From assembly GCF_900101455.1 (NCBI RefSeq), contig NZ_FMZJ01000007.1, positions 124,001-188,000 on the forward strand: DNA of 64,000 nucleotides, given 5' to 3'. Below the pieces are notes generated by a model. That model was not told the DNA's origin. It saw only the letters and a program-made list of their open reading frames with translations, and ran no database searches. A program made the position numbers and the translations under genes. The stretch comes from Sphingomonas sp. YR710 (GTDB lineage: Bacteria > Pseudomonadota > Alphaproteobacteria > Sphingomonadales > Sphingomonadaceae). This document shows positions 61,788-64,000 of this stretch, piece by piece; within the stretch, counting starts at the first letter, position 1; each line of letters starts with the position of its first letter.

Positions 61788-62069
61788 ATGACCGAATTTC
61801 CCACGATCCTCGATCGCTATCTGGGCGGATCGGACAAGGCGGTGCCGCCGCCCGACTGGCTGCTCGCGCCGCATCTGCGCCACCGTGCGCTCGCCTGCCG
61901 GGCACCCGCGGCGGAGAGCAGCAACGATAATGATCCGCCGACCCCGCCCTTCCCTCCGTCCGCATCGATGCGGACGCGGCCCGCCCCCTTCCCCGGCTGG
62001 TGCGACGATCGCGGCAAGCCGCTGACGCCGCTGCTCGGCGGCGCGCCGTGGCGCGGCGCCGGCGGTTGA
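61788..62069 (+). CDS. Small Pro-rich protein, unknown function
   Basis: The 93-residue protein begins MTEFPTILDRYLGGSDKAVP and has a Pro-rich middle and end (PPTPPFPPSAS, PLTPLLGGAPW). Codon use is GC-rich like the neighbours. No family is recognised. It lies 52 bases after hsp20 and could be in the same heat-induced transcript. Confidence 0.5.
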   Translation: MTEFPTILDRYLGGSDKAVPPPDWLLAPHLRHRALACRAPAAESSNDNDPPTPPFPPSASMRTRPAPFPGWCDDRGKPLTPLLGGAPWRGAGG

Positions 62070-62113
62070 CCTGCACCACATTGCCGTCCCCCTGCAGAAC
62101 GAAGCGGTGCCCG

Positions 62114-62197
62114 ATGTTTTACCTTATCCCGGCCGCCTTATTCGGCGGTACGCTCCTGTTTCTCGTAGCGCCCGTCGTGGCCGCGTTCAGGGACTGA
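62114..62197 (+). CDS. Possible 27-residue membrane micropeptide
   Basis: The frame MFYLIPAALFGGTLLFLVAP then VVAAFRD is a single hydrophobic helix with a charged end. The ribosome site is weak. It follows the hsp20 and Pro-rich genes on the same strand, so a stress-linked micropeptide is possible, but a chance frame cannot be excluded. Confidence 0.35.
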   Translation: MFYLIPAALFGGTLLFLVAPVVAAFRD

Positions 62198-62228
62198 CCG
62201 CCCGGCTGCGCGCAATCCACCGGCCGCG

Positions 62229-62520
62229 TCACGCGGCCGCAACCAGCGCCTGTTCGAGATGCGCGAGGATGTCGTCGATATGCTCGAGCCCCACCGACAG
62301 CCGCACATAACCGTCCGATACGCCGGTCGCGATCTGCCCCTCGGCCGAAAGCTGCGAGTGGGTGGTCGAGGCGGGATGGATGGCGAGGTTGCGGGCGTCG
62401 CCGATGTTGGCGGCGTGGTAGAAGAGTTTCAGCGCGTCGATGAAGGCCTTGCCCACCGCCATCCTGCCGGCCAGTTCGAAGCCGACGAGGCCGCCGTCGA
62501 CGATCACGTCGCCGCGCTTA
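62229..62520 (-). pseudogene. C-terminal fragment of O-acetylhomoserine aminocarboxypropyltransferase-like gene
   Basis: The frame reads FIDALKLFYHAANIGDARNL, AIHPASTTHSQLSAEGQ and YVRLSVGLEHIDDILAHLEQ. This is the last about 95 residues of a PLP-dependent Cys/Met metabolism enzyme (MetY/CysD type). The N-terminal 330 residues with the PLP lysine are absent; directly upstream is the end of the fused hydrolase-OsmC gene. It is therefore a truncated remnant. Confidence 0.75.
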
Positions 62521-63780
62521 TGAGACGCCCTGGCGCGCGGTAACCCCTGCCATATCCCGCGCGTGCGCCGCAACCGATTCCGCCGCAACCTCCGCTGCAT
62601 CGCTCACCCGCTCGAACGCCGATCCCGCCTCCAGGGTGCGGTGGACCGGGCAGCGACCGGCGATGTCGAGCATCCGCGCGCGCTGTTCGGCGTCGATCGC
62701 GCCCTCGATCGTGATGCGCCGCGTGAACAGGTCCGCCGGTTTCTGCCCCGCGCGCTTCGTGTGGCCGACCGCGGTCGCGATGCGATCGACCGGCCAGCCC
62801 TTCTGATCGGCATAAAGGCGCAGGGTCATCGTCGTACAGGCGGCAAGCGCGGCGCTCAGCAGGTCGTAGGGAGTCGGGCCAGAGCCGAGCCCGCCCACGC
62901 CTTCGGGCTCGTCGGCCAGGAAGCGGATGCCGCCTGCGCGCATCGCAAGCTGGAACTTACCGGCGCGGGTTTCCTCGGCGAACACCTCGCCGGGCTGACC
63001 CTCGCTGCGGGTTTCTTCAACGGGCGGCATATAGCGCGCGGCCCAGGCGGCGATCACCGATGCCGCATATTCGGCGTCGGCCGTGCGGGTCAGCAGGTGA
63101 TCGGCATCGTCGAGCGAGACGAAGCTGCGCGGATGGCGGGCGGCGAGGAAGATGCGCGTGGCATGATCGATGCCAACCACCTCGTCGCGCGGGGCGTGCA
63201 TCACCATCAAAGCGCGGCCGATCTTCGCGATCCGGGCGCCCTGATCCTGATGCCGCAGATCGTCGATGAAGGCCTTGCCGATCGTGAACGGGCGCCCGGC
63301 GAGTTGCACCTCGGCCGAGCCCTGGGTTTCGATCACGGCGACCCCGGCATCGCCGATCTGGTGGAGCACATGCGCGATGTCGAACGGCGCCGCGATCGTC
63401 GCGACAGCCTTCACCGCCGGCATGTCGGCCGCCGCCGCGAGCGCCGCCGCGCCACCGAAGCTGTGGCCGATCAACAGGCCGGGCGCCCGGTCAGCCGCCG
63501 CCATCGCCGCATAAGCCGCGATCAGATCGGCGGCATCCGCGCCGAAGCCGCCCGCAAACTCGCCGCCGCTACCGCCGAGCCCCGCGAAATCGAAGCGCAG
63601 CACGCCGATCCCGGCGCGTGCGAGCGCCCGGCCGATCCGCACCGCGGCGAGGCCATCCTTGCCGCAGGTGAAGCAATGCGCGAACAGCGCCCAGCCGCGC
63701 ACCGGCGCGTCGGGCAGCTCGATGCGGCCGCTCAGCCGGTAGCCGGCGGGGGCGTCGAAATCGAATCTCTCGGTCGGCAT
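62518..63780 (-). CDS. Alpha/beta hydrolase fused to an OsmC-like domain
   Basis: The 420-residue protein has two domains. Residues about 1-255 are an alpha/beta hydrolase (FAHCFTCGKDG; nucleophile Ser in LLIGHSFGGAAA; Asp in HAPRDEVVGID; His in DDADHLL). Residues about 275-400 are an OsmC-like domain (SALAACTTMTLRLYADQKGW and GRCPVHRTLEAGS, with the two reactive cysteines). OsmC/Ohr proteins reduce organic peroxides. This fusion is known in proteobacteria. It follows another OsmC-type gene on the same strand by 9 bases. Confidence 0.88.
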   Translation of the reverse strand: MPTERFDFDAPAGYRLSGRIELPDAPVRGWALFAHCFTCGKDGLAAVRIGRALARAGIGVLRFDFAGLGGSGGEFAGGFGADAADLIAAYAAMAAADRAPGLLIGHSFGGAAALAAAADMPAVKAVATIAAPFDIAHVLHQIGDAGVAVIETQGSAEVQLAGRPFTIGKAFIDDLRHQDQGARIAKIGRALMVMHAPRDEVVGIDHATRIFLAARHPRSFVSLDDADHLLTRTADAEYAASVIAAWAARYMPPVEETRSEGQPGEVFAEETRAGKFQLAMRAGGIRFLADEPEGVGGLGSGPTPYDLLSAALAACTTMTLRLYADQKGWPVDRIATAVGHTKRAGQKPADLFTRRITIEGAIDAEQRARMLDIAGRCPVHRTLEAGSAFERVSDAAEVAAESVAAHARDMAGVTARQGVS

Positions 63781-63789
63781 CGGCCGCTC

Positions 63790-64000
63790 CTATGCAAGGC
63801 TGGTGTGGATCGGGATGCCGCCCTTCAGAGTCAGGGTGACCGGCGTCTTCTCGGCAATCTCGGCAAGCCGGGCTTTCTGGCCGTCGTCGGGCCCGGCGAT
63901 CGTGAGCGTCCGCTCGATGCGCATGCCCTCTTCGCCCCGCACGATGCGCAGGTCGACGCCGAGCGTCTCGATCGGCCAGCCCTTGCGATCGGCATACATG
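63790..64000 (-). CDS. OsmC family protein, C-terminal part (cut by window edge)
   Basis: The last 70 residues (MYADRKGWPIETLGVDLRIV to IPIHTSLA) match the end of an OsmC-type domain, close to that of the neighbouring fusion. The second reactive position reads TPVTLTLKGG, so the usual Cys is replaced by Thr, and peroxidase activity may be lost or different. The start lies outside the window; the Met at the edge is probably internal. Confidence 0.75.
   Translation of the reverse strand, partial: MYADRKGWPIETLGVDLRIVRGEEGMRIERTLTIAGPDDGQKARLAEIAEKTPVTLTLKGGIPIHTSLA

Noticed and set aside
1-64000. CRISPR arrays, rRNA genes, prophage structural genes
   Set aside because: No regularly spaced direct repeats, no rRNA-like blocks and no phage genes were seen.

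Overview
The window looks like a chromosomal segment of a sphingomonad (Sphingomonas or a close relative, Alphaproteobacteria). Supporting signs are high GC, typical family content (SapC, sphingomonad-type TonB-dependent receptors, an Hsp20 pair, BtaA/BtaB), and alphaproteobacterial gene order (DUF484-xerC, popZ-tolC next to valS, rnc-era, an N-formylglutamate amidohydrolase beside a CpdR-like regulator and tRNA-Val). The assignment rests on gene content only, because no rRNA lies in the window.

Layout. 0-5.7 kb: the end of an unrecognised gene, a vapBC toxin-antitoxin pair, xerC with a DUF484 gene, a transaldolase-like aldolase and priA. 5.7-11.6 kb: a flagellar block (fliP, fliQ, fliR, flhB, fliD, fliS) with CtrA-like sites before fliP and a sigma-28 promoter before fliD. 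11.5-18.3 kb: rnc-era, several very small proteins, an hsp20 gene behind an RpoH promoter and a ROSE-type RNA thermometer, a sirtuin and a DEAD-box helicase. 18.5-22.8 kb: an FAD-linked oxidase, sapC, a probable small RNA, an amidohydrolase, a CpdR-like regulator and tRNA-Val. 22.9-28.6 kb: an AT-richer foreign-looking gene beside the tRNA, small regulators, two tandem transglutaminase-like proteins and a second amidohydrolase. 28.6-43.4 kb: hemB, a MATE exporter, valS, an S9 peptidase, popZ, a TolC-type channel, a Pcm-like methyltransferase and smaller genes. 43.5-55.7 kb: a TonB-dependent receptor, a hybrid histidine kinase, a PPK2 polyphosphate kinase, a racemase, an NCS1 transporter and btaAB for betaine lipids with a possible Pho box. 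55.7-64 kb: a worn region with a frameshifted gene, a 51-bp palindrome, a second related TonB-dependent receptor, a truncated gene, a decayed IS element with target duplication, a second hsp20 with its own thermometer, a metY/cysD-like fragment and OsmC-type proteins.

The most unusual signals are nucleic-acid features. A set of nested palindromic elements of about 120-160 bp is scattered through the window. One copy is read in frame inside valS, and another is read into the signal-peptide region of fliP. Other notable signals are a promoter-hairpin-terminator unit for a small RNA that exposes an anti-Shine-Dalgarno-like CCUCCC, two paralogous heat-shock 5' leaders (RpoH promoter plus ROSE hairpins), and CtrA, sigma-28 and Pho-type sites that fit the genes they precede.
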